From Blastocatellia bacterium (GTDB lineage Bacteria > Acidobacteriota > Blastocatellia > Chloracidobacteriales > JADJPF01), in NCBI GenBank assembly GCA_023265235.1, contig JAHFUF010000023.1, positions 1 through 18,068 on the forward strand: a stretch of 18,068 nucleotides of DNA. The letters are read 5' to 3'. The notes under the pieces are model-generated. The model was not told the origin of the DNA and did no database searches. It saw nothing but the letters and a program-made list of their open reading frames with translations. Below are positions 1-7,543 of the stretch, one piece after another. Positions within the stretch are counted from its first letter, which is position 1, and every line of letters starts with the position of its first letter. Made by a program: the position numbers and the translations under genes.

Positions 1-102
1 TCTTTTCTTGAGCTTTCTCTTGATTCCATCGCTCCTAGAAACTATTCCAAAATTCCAAATACTGGCTTTTTCAATAACTTACGCTCCCTTTGGGCTGCCT
101 AA
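1..102 (+). CDS. possible 3' end of an unidentified gene
   Basis: Frame 1 is open from the window edge to a TAA at 100-102 and gives 33 residues with a mixed, protein-like composition (it includes SLDSIAPRNYSKIPNTGFF and ends LRSLWAA). It is too short to assign a family. Frame 2 is open even longer but reads as a monotonous hydrophobic string. A minus-strand start (ATG after a GGAG, around position 29) leaving the window leftwards cannot be excluded. I therefore only weakly prefer the reading as a C-terminus. Confidence 0.3.
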   Translation, partial: SFLELSLDSIAPRNYSKIPNTGFFNNLRSLWAA

Positions 103-295
103 ATTGGTAAAACTCGAGTTTATAATTTTGAAGTTTTTATATCTACGTTTAGCTTACTACTTGTTTTAACATATTTTCTTATACATATAAGCCAAAAATC
201 AAACTCCTTGTATAGCTTTTACCCTAGAAGTTTTGTATAGTTTATATAGTTTTCTGTTAGGTTTACCTAAAATTTGGAACTAAAGGAGATATTTT
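103..295 (+). promoter_or_regulatory. leader region upstream of the methyltransferase gene
   Basis: This AT-rich spacer holds three small structures: a perfect 12-bp palindrome AAACTCGAGTTT (110-121), a direct repeat TTGTATAG (208-215 and 233-240, 25 bp apart), and a short hairpin TTAGG-TTTA-CCTAA (257-270) just before the ribosome site. Several TATAAT-like hexamers occur (for example 121-126 and 245-250), but none has a convincing -35 at proper spacing. The promoter must lie here or upstream, but I cannot place it. The palindrome and direct repeat could be operator-like, as restriction-modification genes are often regulated; that is inference. Confidence 0.35.
284..289 (+). promoter_or_regulatory. 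ribosome binding site deciding a CTG start
   Basis: AGGAGA follows the in-frame stop TAA at 281-283 and sits six bases before CTG at 296. This is the strongest Shine-Dalgarno match near the 5' end of the methyltransferase frame and supports initiation at 296 rather than at the internal GTG at 434. Confidence 0.6.
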
Positions 296-3200
296 CTGAG
301 GCTAACAGACCTACTAAATCTTCTTGGGTATGCTAAATCTTCTAATTATCGAGCTATTCAAGATTATAAAAGTTCTAATTTAACTTCACATATCTTTCGT
401 ATTGTTGAGCATATAGGAATAAAAGGAACCTATGTGTTTCACACTAGTTCTGATGATAAGGTTTTGCCTGTTCGGCCAGTTGTATTTATTGCTGAAACTG
501 ACACAAAAGACGAAGCTAGACGTATTCACCAAAAGCTATGGAATTTAGGCATTGCTCCATTTTTAATGGTATTACTTCCAGATCAAATTAGAATTTACAC
601 AGGTTTTGATTACAGCCATAAAAAAGAAAAAATAGGGTTAATAGAAGATATTAAGTTTTCTGATACTAATTTAACGAACAAGCTTAAAAGTTTTTCAGCA
701 GACTCAATTGACTCTGGTGAAATTTGGAAAGCTCAAGCCAAAAATTTAGATCCTGAAAAGCGTGTGGATGTTCATTTACTAAACAATCTAAAGAAACTCG
801 AAGAGAGACTAATTGAAAAAAATATTGATTTAGCTACTGGACATTCACTAATAGGTAAATATATATATATTCGTTATCTTAGTGATCGAGGAATACTTTC
901 ACAACAATGGTTAGAAGAAAATAACTTAGATCTAGACCTTATACTTAGCCGTAATGCTACATTAAAACACTTATGCCTTATTATTGAAAGTTTAGAAAAT
1001 AAATTTAATGGTTCTATCTTTCCTTTTCCTGAAAATGCAAAAAATGTTTTAACTGATCAGATTGTGTCTTTAGTTGCATCTGTTTTTAAAGGTGACGATC
1101 CCATGTCTGGGCAATTACACCTTGATTTTGAGCCTTATGACTTTTCACTTATACCCATAGAAATCCTATCTTCCATTTATGAGCAATTTTTGCATGCCTA
1201 TGGAACAGGAAAAAAAGTAGGTGCTATTTATACACCTGAACCAGTAGCTGACTATTTATTATGTGAAATTAACAGTGTTAAATCACTAAGAAAAGGAATG
1301 AAAATATTAGATCCTTGTTGTGGGTCTGGTATTTTTTTAGTACTAACATATCGCCGATTGATTGAAATGGAAGTGACTAAAGCTCCGAATAAAAAGCTAG
1401 ATACAACAAAACTAACAGAAATTTTGCTAGAAAGTATTTATGGGGTAGAACGAAATCAAGATGCTTGTTATGTAGCAGAATTTAGTCTTATCCTAACAAT
1501 GCTAAATTACATAGATCTTACGGACTTGCATAAAAATAAAGAGTTTCGATTTCCTTTATTACACAATGTAAGGATTTATGAGGCAGATTTCTTTGATGAT
1601 GAATCAAATTTTTGGAAAAATGATATAAGGTTTGATTGGGTTGTTGGTAATCCTCCTTGGATTGGGCCTAAACCAAACGATGAAACAGAGAAATTAGCTG
1701 TTAATTGGATTAATAAAAACACTAAAACCCGCCCTGTTTCTAGTAATCGAATATCAGAGGCAGTTAGTTGGCGAGTTACAGATATAATCAAAGATGATGG
1801 GTGTGTGGGTTTACTTAATCACGCAACAACTCTTTTTAATCGTACCGCCGAAAGATATAGAAAAGAGTTTTTTACTAAGAACACGGTTTTTAGAATTACA
1901 AATTTTTCTAACTTAGCGTTTGTTTTGTTTCATAAAAAAAGTACTGTTCCATCTTCAACTATTATTTATAAAAAGAGCAAACAGGATGAAGAGAAGCCGG
2001 ATATTCTTCATTATAGCCCTTTCTTAATGAATCAATTACCTACTAGATTCTGGAAAGAAGCAGAAAACCAGGTTGCCTGGGTAATTGTAGTAAATGCAAG
2101 TGAGATAGAAAGTGTTAATCCTAAAGAAGCTGAAAGAGGGACGTCGCTAATTTGGAAATTAGCTTTATGGGGTAACTACCGAGACAAGAAGGCTATAAAC
2201 AAGTTACAAAAATTGTTTAAATCAACATTGGAAGAATTTGATGATGATAAAAAAGGACGCAAATTATGCCGAGGTTTGGATCTGAAAGATAATTCAAAAC
2301 CACAAGAAGTTGATTATTTACCAGATATTACAGGACAAAAGCTATTTGACGCAAATTTAATTGATAATTATTGTTTCTCAATACCAGAAATGGCCTTTTC
2401 TTTCATTTCTCAAGAAAAAAGTTACGTAAGAAAACGCTCAGGTAAAGAAGGTTTAACTATTATTCGTTCTCCACATGTAATAGTTAACCCAGAATATTGT
2501 ATTTTTAGTGAGCAGGATTTTATAATTCCTGATTCTCAAATAGGAATATCTGCTAATAAAGAGGAAGAAGATTTATTACGTGCCTTATCTGTCTTTCTAA
2601 GTTCTAACATCGTTCGCTACTATTTATTTTTTTATAGTGCTAGTTGGGGAGTTAGTCGGAGTAAGATTAACCCTAAAGATATAAAGAATATTCCTATTCC
2701 TAAGTTTACTGAAGCGCAAATAAAAGAACTAGCAAATCTTCAACAGCAGTTAGCAGAAATGGAAATATCTGGCACTTATTCTAGATCTGAGTTGCAAATG
2801 ATCTTAGATAAGAAAATTGAATCTATTTTGATGTTGCCTAAGAGTTTATCTATTTTGGCTAATGATTTTATAAATATCAAATTAACTCTAAACACAGGAA
2901 ATAGAGCCGTTACACCAGCTACTAAAATGCCATCAGAAATGGATTTGCTGGTCTATGGGGAATGTCTTAGAGCTGAGTTAGATGATTTTATTGGAGATAA
3001 AGAAACACATCATAAAATTTTCATTTGGTACTCTAAACATTTGATCATTTGTACTGTAGAAATCCTTTATTCAAAAATGGCTATGGATATTTCTATAGCT
3101 CAAATAAATCAAGATAGTACAAAATTTCAGGAAATTTCCGAAAAACTAAAGCAAAAATTTAGCCAATGGATCTACATTCAACGTAGCTTACTTATAGTAA

Positions 3201-3331
3201 AAGAATCTATAGTATACATATTTAGATCACCCCAGCTAATTAATTGGACAAGATCACAAGCTTTAAAAGATTCAGATGACATAATTGCAGAAGTACTTAC
3301 AAATAGTGTAAGTAGTGAGGTAGCTAGTTAA
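296..3331 (+). CDS. N6-adenine DNA methyltransferase, Eco57I/TaqI-like (modification subunit)
   Basis: This is a predicted cytoplasmic enzyme that transfers a methyl group from S-adenosylmethionine to adenine in a specific DNA site. From CTG 296 it is 1011 residues. Motif I, DPCCGSG, begins at about residue 339, and the catalytic motif IV, NPPW, at about 452. Motif I before IV, followed by a long C-terminal part, fits the gamma-class architecture. The C-terminal part contains a target-recognition-like segment ending near INPKDIKNIPIP (about 791-802). The first 46 residues (including GYAKSSNYRAIQDYKSSNL) are lost if GTG 434 is used, yet they read as normal protein and continue into the conserved-looking ARRIHQKLWNLGIAPF region. 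No PD-(D/E)XK motif is obvious in the N-terminus, so it is probably not a self-contained type IIG enzyme. Its stop overlaps the next gene's ATG (TAATG), implying coupled translation. The family is certain; the recognition site is unknown. Confidence 0.9.
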   Translation: MRLTDLLNLLGYAKSSNYRAIQDYKSSNLTSHIFRIVEHIGIKGTYVFHTSSDDKVLPVRPVVFIAETDTKDEARRIHQKLWNLGIAPFLMVLLPDQIRIYTGFDYSHKKEKIGLIEDIKFSDTNLTNKLKSFSADSIDSGEIWKAQAKNLDPEKRVDVHLLNNLKKLEERLIEKNIDLATGHSLIGKYIYIRYLSDRGILSQQWLEENNLDLDLILSRNATLKHLCLIIESLENKFNGSIFPFPENAKNVLTDQIVSLVASVFKGDDPMSGQLHLDFEPYDFSLIPIEILSSIYEQFLHAYGTGKKVGAIYTPEPVADYLLCEINSVKSLRKGMKILDPCCGSGIFLVLTYRRLIEMEVTKAPNKKLDTTKLTEILLESIYGVERNQDACYVAEFSLILTMLNYIDLTDLHKNKEFRFPLLHNVRIYEADFFDDESNFWKNDIRFDWVVGNPPWIGPKPNDETEKLAVNWINKNTKTRPVSSNRISEAVSWRVTDIIKDDGCVGLLNHATTLFNRTAERYRKEFFTKNTVFRITNFSNLAFVLFHKKSTVPSSTIIYKKSKQDEEKPDILHYSPFLMNQLPTRFWKEAENQVAWVIVVNASEIESVNPKEAERGTSLIWKLALWGNYRDKKAINKLQKLFKSTLEEFDDDKKGRKLCRGLDLKDNSKPQEVDYLPDITGQKLFDANLIDNYCFSIPEMAFSFISQEKSYVRKRSGKEGLTIIRSPHVIVNPEYCIFSEQDFIIPDSQIGISANKEEEDLLRALSVFLSSNIVRYYLFFYSASWGVSRSKINPKDIKNIPIPKFTEAQIKELANLQQQLAEMEISGTYSRSELQMILDKKIESILMLPKSLSILANDFINIKLTLNTGNRAVTPATKMPSEMDLLVYGECLRAELDDFIGDKETHHKIFIWYSKHLIICTVEILYSKMAMDISIAQINQDSTKFQEISEKLKQKFSQWIYIQRSLLIVKESIVYIFRSPQLINWTRSQALKDSDDIIAEVLTNSVSSEVAS

Positions 3332-4017
3332 TGAATCAAACCCCTTCCTCTTCACCACCAAACTTATCATCTTCTTATAGCTTGGCTTTTCGTAGAGATG
3401 TACATCAGCTATTAGCTTGGGGTTATGAAGATGCTAGAAGTAAGATTACCTCTCAACAAGAAGAAACTGAAATTACAGGGTTTATAGCAGAAGCAATAGA
3501 GGAAAGATTTGATAGTCCGCAAACCCCAGAGAAATTTAACCGCTATTTTCTAAGTGAAGATAAACCTATTCCTGGCGATAATTTAACAGGGAAATCAAGA
3601 AGAAGGTTAGATCTTGTATTTGAGAGTAGTTTAGATAGGCCCCGTCTAAAATATGTATTTGAAGCCAAACGCTTGTTCACAGGAAGCCACCCAATAGGGA
3701 AATATACTAATTCAGAAGGATTACAACGATTTGTAACCGGCAAATATGCTTCTCAGTACCCAGAAGCTGGAATGATAGCGTACATCCAAAACAAAAATGC
3801 TGTTTACTGGCAAACACAACTAAGTAACAATTTTAGGGAAGATATATCTAACAGTTTGCGAGTTATAAATAGTTTACGTAAAGAACTAGTTATAGATTTT
3901 TTGTGTGATGAGTGGGTTAGCGAACATAGCCGGGAGCACAATAGTACAGTGATGATTTACCACATTTTTCTTGACTGCACTCAATTACAACCATCTACTC
4001 AAACAGACGCATTATAA
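3331..4017 (+). CDS. putative PD-(D/E)XK restriction endonuclease
   Basis: A 228-residue protein that I cannot assign to a named family. It carries a plausible PD-(D/E)XK nuclease core: D94 in RRRLDLVFE, then E111-A-K113 in YVFEAKRL at the end of the next predicted strand. A helix with acidic residues (FIAEAIEERF) lies upstream and a further strand (AGMIAYIQ) downstream. The spacing suits type II endonucleases. The ATG overlaps the methyltransferase stop by one base, and a GAGG at 3317-3320 can serve as ribosome site. The size and tight coupling to a site-specific methyltransferase make it the likely restriction partner. Alternatives are a nicking or accessory nuclease of the same system. The nuclease fold is inferred from a short motif only. 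Confidence 0.65.
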   Translation: MNQTPSSSPPNLSSSYSLAFRRDVHQLLAWGYEDARSKITSQQEETEITGFIAEAIEERFDSPQTPEKFNRYFLSEDKPIPGDNLTGKSRRRLDLVFESSLDRPRLKYVFEAKRLFTGSHPIGKYTNSEGLQRFVTGKYASQYPEAGMIAYIQNKNAVYWQTQLSNNFREDISNSLRVINSLRKELVIDFLCDEWVSEHSREHNSTVMIYHIFLDCTQLQPSTQTDAL

Positions 4018-4046
4018 TCTTTTTTAATCTAGTAATCTTTTTGGAA

Positions 4047-4086
4047 AATACTGATCTTAACAAACTCATTTGCCAAGATCAGTATT
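4047..4086. terminator. long hairpin between the nuclease gene and tRNA-Arg
   Basis: AATACTGATCTT (4047-4058) pairs perfectly with AAGATCAGTATT (4075-4086). Inside, CAAA (4061-4064) pairs with TTTG (4069-4072) around a CTCA loop, leaving a 2x2 internal loop. It lies about 30 bases after the plus-strand nuclease gene and about 60 bases beyond the 3' end of the minus-strand tRNA. No clear T-run follows on either strand, so it is not a textbook intrinsic terminator. A bidirectional transcript-end structure between converging units is the simplest reading. Confidence 0.5.
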
Positions 4087-4149
4087 GAATATGTCCTAGT
4101 GTGGAAATTACTTATGTAATAGAAACCTGTAAATTATTGAAAACACTAA

Positions 4150-4222
4150 CGCACCCGGAGGGACTCGAACCCCCAACCGTTGGATCCGAAGTCCAGTGCT
4201 CTATCCATTAAGCTACGGGTGC
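4150..4222 (-). tRNA. tRNA-Arg (anticodon TCG)
   Basis: The reverse complement folds as a complete cloverleaf of 73 bases. The acceptor stem is GCACCCG/CGGGTGC with discriminator G, the D-arm is AGCTTAATGGATAGAGC, and the anticodon stem CTGGA/TCCAA encloses the loop CTTCGGA. The T-arm is GGGGGTTCGAGTCCCTC-like. Loop positions 34-36 are TCG, which reads CGN arginine codons. CCA is not encoded (TT follows the discriminator), so the nucleotidyltransferase must add it. It is the only gene on the minus strand in the left half and has its own promoter. Confidence 0.95.
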
Positions 4223-4243
4223 AAAATATGTTTAATTTGCCAG

Positions 4244-4272
4244 ATAATAAACTATTAAATAGATTTTTTCAA
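4244..4272 (-). promoter_or_regulatory. sigma-70-like promoter of tRNA-Arg
   Basis: Read on the minus strand: -35 TTGAAA (4267-4272), a 17-base spacer, and -10 TATTAT (4244-4249). The tRNA 5' end is 21 bases beyond the -10, giving a 5' leader of roughly 14-15 bases for RNase P to remove. This is the best promoter match in the window. Confidence 0.75.
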
Positions 4273-4353
4273 CTAGACATTATTGGAAATAACCAAATTC
4301 TATGGCTGAATAAAGCGAGAAAATAAATAAAATGCACTACTATAATTAGTATG

Positions 4354-4381
4354 CTGACAAATATCTACAAAATAGTTCTAT
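4354..4381 (+). promoter_or_regulatory. weak candidate promoter of the FHA-GGDEF-HlyD operon
   Basis: CTGACA (4354-4359), a 16-base spacer and TTCTAT (4376-4381) lie 73 bases before the start codon at 4454, in an AT-rich spacer. The match is modest and other AT-rich hexamers compete (TATAAT at 4341-4346 has no -35). I list it as the best of weak options. The operon start is certain to lie in 4223-4453 unless transcription is more distal. Confidence 0.25.
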
Positions 4382-4453
4382 TTTAGATTATTATTTCAGA
4401 AAAAATTACAATACTTTTTAAGAAAAAGTTATTGTTTTTCGCACTGGAGCGAT

Positions 4454-6586
4454 ATGGAAGACGATAAATTTCCTACAGACAACGACATTAACCTAACAGT
4501 AGTAGCAGACCGCCCTCTTTTTTCTCTAAAGGAAAAAGACAGTTCTCAAGTATATTTTACTTTAACTGTGGTAGAGGGAAATAATTTTGGCCAACTTTAT
4601 CAGCTATCAAAAACACAAACAGTTATTGGCCGTAAAAGCAGTGATGGTAACAATGAAGAAATAGCAGACATACAATTAGATGATATTAAAGCTTCACGCC
4701 GTCATGTGGTACTACTTCAACAAAACCAGCCTAACTCTAAAGAAGTTTATATAGCTGCTATTGATTTAGGGAGTAAAAATGGGAGTATTCTTAATAATAA
4801 ACTCCTAACAGAAGAAACTAGGTTAAATACTGGTGACAAGTTACAAATAGGTAACACAATATTAAAATTTGAAGTAAAAGATCAAGAAGACCTAAAATAC
4901 CATGAAAAGCTCTATCAACAAGTAACTAGAGATGAGTTAACAGGTTTATGGAATCACAATTATACACGTCAGCAGATAGAAAAGCTTTTGTCTATTTGCA
5001 GCCAAAACAACAGTGTGTTTTCCTTATTTTTAGCAGAAATAGATTTTTTACAAACCTTAAATGAGACTTATGGCCGTAAAGTAGGCGACGATATACTAAA
5101 AGCTATCGGGCAAATAATCAATGAAAGCTTAGGTAATTCTTACACTATTGCTCGTTTTACTTCTAAACAGTTTTTGGTTTTAATGCCAGAAATAGATTTA
5201 GATGCTGCGGCTAATATTGGGGAAAAATTAAGGCAGGAAGTTGAGGACAGTGACTTTTCTGCTCTAGGATGCCCACAAATGGTAACTACTAGTATTGGCC
5301 TAGTGCAGTTCCCTATTTGTGGTACGACAGTAGATGACTTAGTTAATCGTGCTGATGAAGCTTTATATAAAGCTAAGCAAGTTGGGCGTAATCAAGTTTT
5401 TAAGGCAGATCCTATAATTACAACAACAAACAGAAGCATTAAAAGAGTTGCATTAGGAGTTCTTTTAGGTATTAGCTTAATTGCTTTGATTAGTCTAGGT
5501 ATAATTTATCTACCTACATTTACTGCTAAGCAAGAGGATCTAGTTTTTTCTGGTTTAATGGAAACGCAAGAAATAGTTGTAGGTTCTAAAGTAGGAGGAC
5601 GAGTTCAAAAACTTTTAGTAGAAGAAGGAGATACGGTCAAAACTGGTCAACCACTTATAGAGTTAGATGTAGCAGACTTAGTTTTACAAAAACGTTTACT
5701 AGAAACAAAAATTGCTCAAGGACAAGCAAATTTGGCTAAACTAAAAGCAGGAACAAGACCAGAGGAAATAAGCCAAGCAGAAGCAGAAACGCGTAAACAA
5801 TTAGCAGCCTTAAAAGCTATGCGTAGTGGTAATCGTCCAGAAGAAATTTCTCAAGCTAAAATAGAGCTATCCACAGCTAAAGTAACGCTAGCGAGTGCTA
5901 AGGCTACTTTAGAGAGGTTTAAGGAACTTTACAAAAATGGTTTAACCTCAAAACAGGTTTACGAAGAAACAGAAACAAAAGCTAGTGCTGCGGCTAATCA
6001 GGTAGAAGTACTAGAACAAAAGCTTAAATTATTAGAAGCTGGCAATCGAGTTGAAGACATAGAGTTTGCAGATGAAAATTATAAACAAGCTCAAGCTAAG
6101 GTTAAGTTACTCCAAGCAGGCACTCGTAAAGAAGAAATTCAAGAAATGAAAGCTCGTTTGGACGAAACTAATGTTTCTATTGAACAAACAGATCTACAGA
6201 TTCAAGAAGGATTAATAAGAGCATCTGTGGATGGGATAATAGACTTAATTAATGTTAATATTGGAGATATTGTTACTCCTAATAAACCTGTAATTAAGCT
6301 CTTGGATCCAGAGCAAGTTTTTGTACGGATTTATGTCCCTGAACCAAAATTAGGATACTTAAAAATTGGACAGCCTGTAGATATACATATAGACACTTTT
6401 CCAGGAAAAAATTTTCCTGGTTATATAAAGCAAATTGCAGGCAAAGGTGAATTCCTCCCTCGTAATGTTCAAACAAGAGAGCAACGCGAATATCAAGTTT
6501 TTGCTATTAAAGTTGGGATTAAAAATAAAGATGGTTTGTTAAAACCAGGAATGACAGCAGAAATTAAATTTAAGGTTAATAATTAA
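4454..6586 (+). CDS. FHA - degenerate GGDEF - TM - HlyD/YbhG-type membrane fusion protein
   Basis: A 710-residue fusion. The FHA domain (about 35-135) keeps the phosphothreonine-binding hallmarks: GR at 59-60, SRRH at 81-84 and the GSKNGS loop at 106-111. The GGDEF-like domain (about 155-320) keeps DELTGLWN at 160 but has TSKQF at 236-240 in place of the GGDEF signature and no RxxD inhibitory site next to it, so diguanylate cyclase activity is unlikely. A membrane span (about 332-355) precedes a lipoyl/barrel segment (GGRVQKLLVEEGD) and a coiled-coil hairpin carrying four copies of an AGxRxEEI motif at 432, 458, 529 and 555. A second lipoyl half and beta-barrel follow to the C-terminus. The topology implies cytoplasmic FHA-GGDEF and a periplasmic adaptor. 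The adaptor part is typical of ABC-coupled YbhG-like exporters, and the ABC ATPase gene overlaps by one base. The start uses GGAG at 4446-4449. I infer that phosphorylation or another cytoplasmic signal gates export. Confidence 0.92.
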   Translation: MEDDKFPTDNDINLTVVADRPLFSLKEKDSSQVYFTLTVVEGNNFGQLYQLSKTQTVIGRKSSDGNNEEIADIQLDDIKASRRHVVLLQQNQPNSKEVYIAAIDLGSKNGSILNNKLLTEETRLNTGDKLQIGNTILKFEVKDQEDLKYHEKLYQQVTRDELTGLWNHNYTRQQIEKLLSICSQNNSVFSLFLAEIDFLQTLNETYGRKVGDDILKAIGQIINESLGNSYTIARFTSKQFLVLMPEIDLDAAANIGEKLRQEVEDSDFSALGCPQMVTTSIGLVQFPICGTTVDDLVNRADEALYKAKQVGRNQVFKADPIITTTNRSIKRVALGVLLGISLIALISLGIIYLPTFTAKQEDLVFSGLMETQEIVVGSKVGGRVQKLLVEEGDTVKTGQPLIELDVADLVLQKRLLETKIAQGQANLAKLKAGTRPEEISQAEAETRKQLAALKAMRSGNRPEEISQAKIELSTAKVTLASAKATLERFKELYKNGLTSKQVYEETETKASAAANQVEVLEQKLKLLEAGNRVEDIEFADENYKQAQAKVKLLQAGTRKEEIQEMKARLDETNVSIEQTDLQIQEGLIRASVDGIIDLINVNIGDIVTPNKPVIKLLDPEQVFVRIYVPEPKLGYLKIGQPVDIHIDTFPGKNFPGYIKQIAGKGEFLPRNVQTREQREYQVFAIKVGIKNKDGLLKPGMTAEIKFKVNN

Positions 6587-7527
6587 TGTGGTCAACTATT
6601 ATTGTCAATAATCTAACAATAAAATATGGTGATTTTGCGGCTGTAAAAGAATTAAGCTTTTATGTAAGAAAAGGTGATATATTTGGGTTTTTGGGCCCTA
6701 ATGGTTCCGGGAAAACTACTTTAATAAAAGCTCTGTGCGGCTTAATCACTCCACACTCAGGAAAAGCTACTATATTTGAGCTAGATGTACGAAAAGATTC
6801 AGATAAAATCAAGGAACGTATTGGTTATATGTCACAAAAGTTTAGCCTTTATGACGACCTTACAGCTATGGAGAACCTGAATTTTTATGCACGAGTTTAT
6901 GGATTAGAAGGTAATTATCTTAAGCAACGTAAAGAACAAGTTATTGCTTTATTAGAGTTAAAAAACTACCTTGGCATTTACACAAAAAGACTCTCTGGAG
7001 GATGGAAACAAAGATTAGCACTTGGATGTGCGATTTTACATGAACCAGAAGTAGTATTTTTAGACGAGCCTACGGCTGGGATTGATCCTGTTGCACGTCG
7101 CAGTATTTGGAATTTATTAGCTAAACTTTCTGGTCAAGGAATAACCTTTTTTGTTACTACACATTATATGGATGAAGCCGAGCGATGTACAAGAGTCGCC
7201 TATATTTATCTTTCCAAACTAATTGCGTTTGGAACACCATCAGAATTAAAAATCTTACCAGACATTTGCCCCCCAGGAACTGTACGGTTACAAGTTATTG
7301 CTGAATCACCAACGGCTGCTTATGAATTAATTAGCAGTCTACCTTACATAATGGAATATACTATTTTTGGACAGGCAATACATGTTTTAATGGATATTGC
7401 TTTTCCACAAGAAAAGCTTTTGACTGATTTGGTAGATGCTCGAATGGGACAAATCATAGTTAATCCTCTTGCCCCCTCTTTAGAAGATGTTTTTGTTACC
7501 TTAACTAATAAATTGGCTAATACTTAA
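6586..7527 (+). CDS. ABC transporter ATP-binding protein (YbhF/DrrA-like)
   Basis: A 313-residue ATPase with a complete nucleotide-binding domain: Walker A GPNGSGKTT (37-45), Q-loop region YMSQKFSLYDDLT, signature LSGGWKQR (136-143), Walker B VVFLDEP with D160/E161, and H-loop H193. About 90 C-terminal residues form an accessory region ending SLEDVFVTLTNKL, usual for ABC-2 type exporters. The LSGGWKQRLALGCA form resembles YbhF-type ATPases that work with YbhG-type adaptors, agreeing with the gene just upstream (TAATG overlap). The expected ABC-2 permease does not follow; the next gene, 16 bases on, is the fatty acyl-AMP ligase. The ATPase must therefore use a permease encoded elsewhere, or pair with one lost from this operon. 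All catalytic residues are intact. Confidence 0.93.
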   Translation: MWSTIIVNNLTIKYGDFAAVKELSFYVRKGDIFGFLGPNGSGKTTLIKALCGLITPHSGKATIFELDVRKDSDKIKERIGYMSQKFSLYDDLTAMENLNFYARVYGLEGNYLKQRKEQVIALLELKNYLGIYTKRLSGGWKQRLALGCAILHEPEVVFLDEPTAGIDPVARRSIWNLLAKLSGQGITFFVTTHYMDEAERCTRVAYIYLSKLIAFGTPSELKILPDICPPGTVRLQVIAESPTAAYELISSLPYIMEYTIFGQAIHVLMDIAFPQEKLLTDLVDARMGQIIVNPLAPSLEDVFVTLTNKLANT

Positions 7528-7543
7528 ATATGGGGTAATTTAA

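Noticed and set aside
434..3331. GTG at 434 as the methyltransferase start
   Set aside because: A better ribosome site and open, protein-like coding sequence exist upstream to CTG 296. The AAAAGGA before 434 is only a moderate match.
1..4150. Attachment-site duplicate of the tRNA-Arg 3' end
   Set aside because: No second copy of the GGGTTCGAGTCCC or CGGGTGC stretch was seen to the left within the window.
4930..5410. Active diguanylate cyclase
   Set aside because: The GGDEF signature is TSKQF and no inhibitory RxxD site is present, so enzyme activity is not supported.
7528..7543. A permease gene fragment between the ATPase and FAAL genes
   Set aside because: Only 16 bases separate the genes; nothing permease-like or pseudogenised fits.
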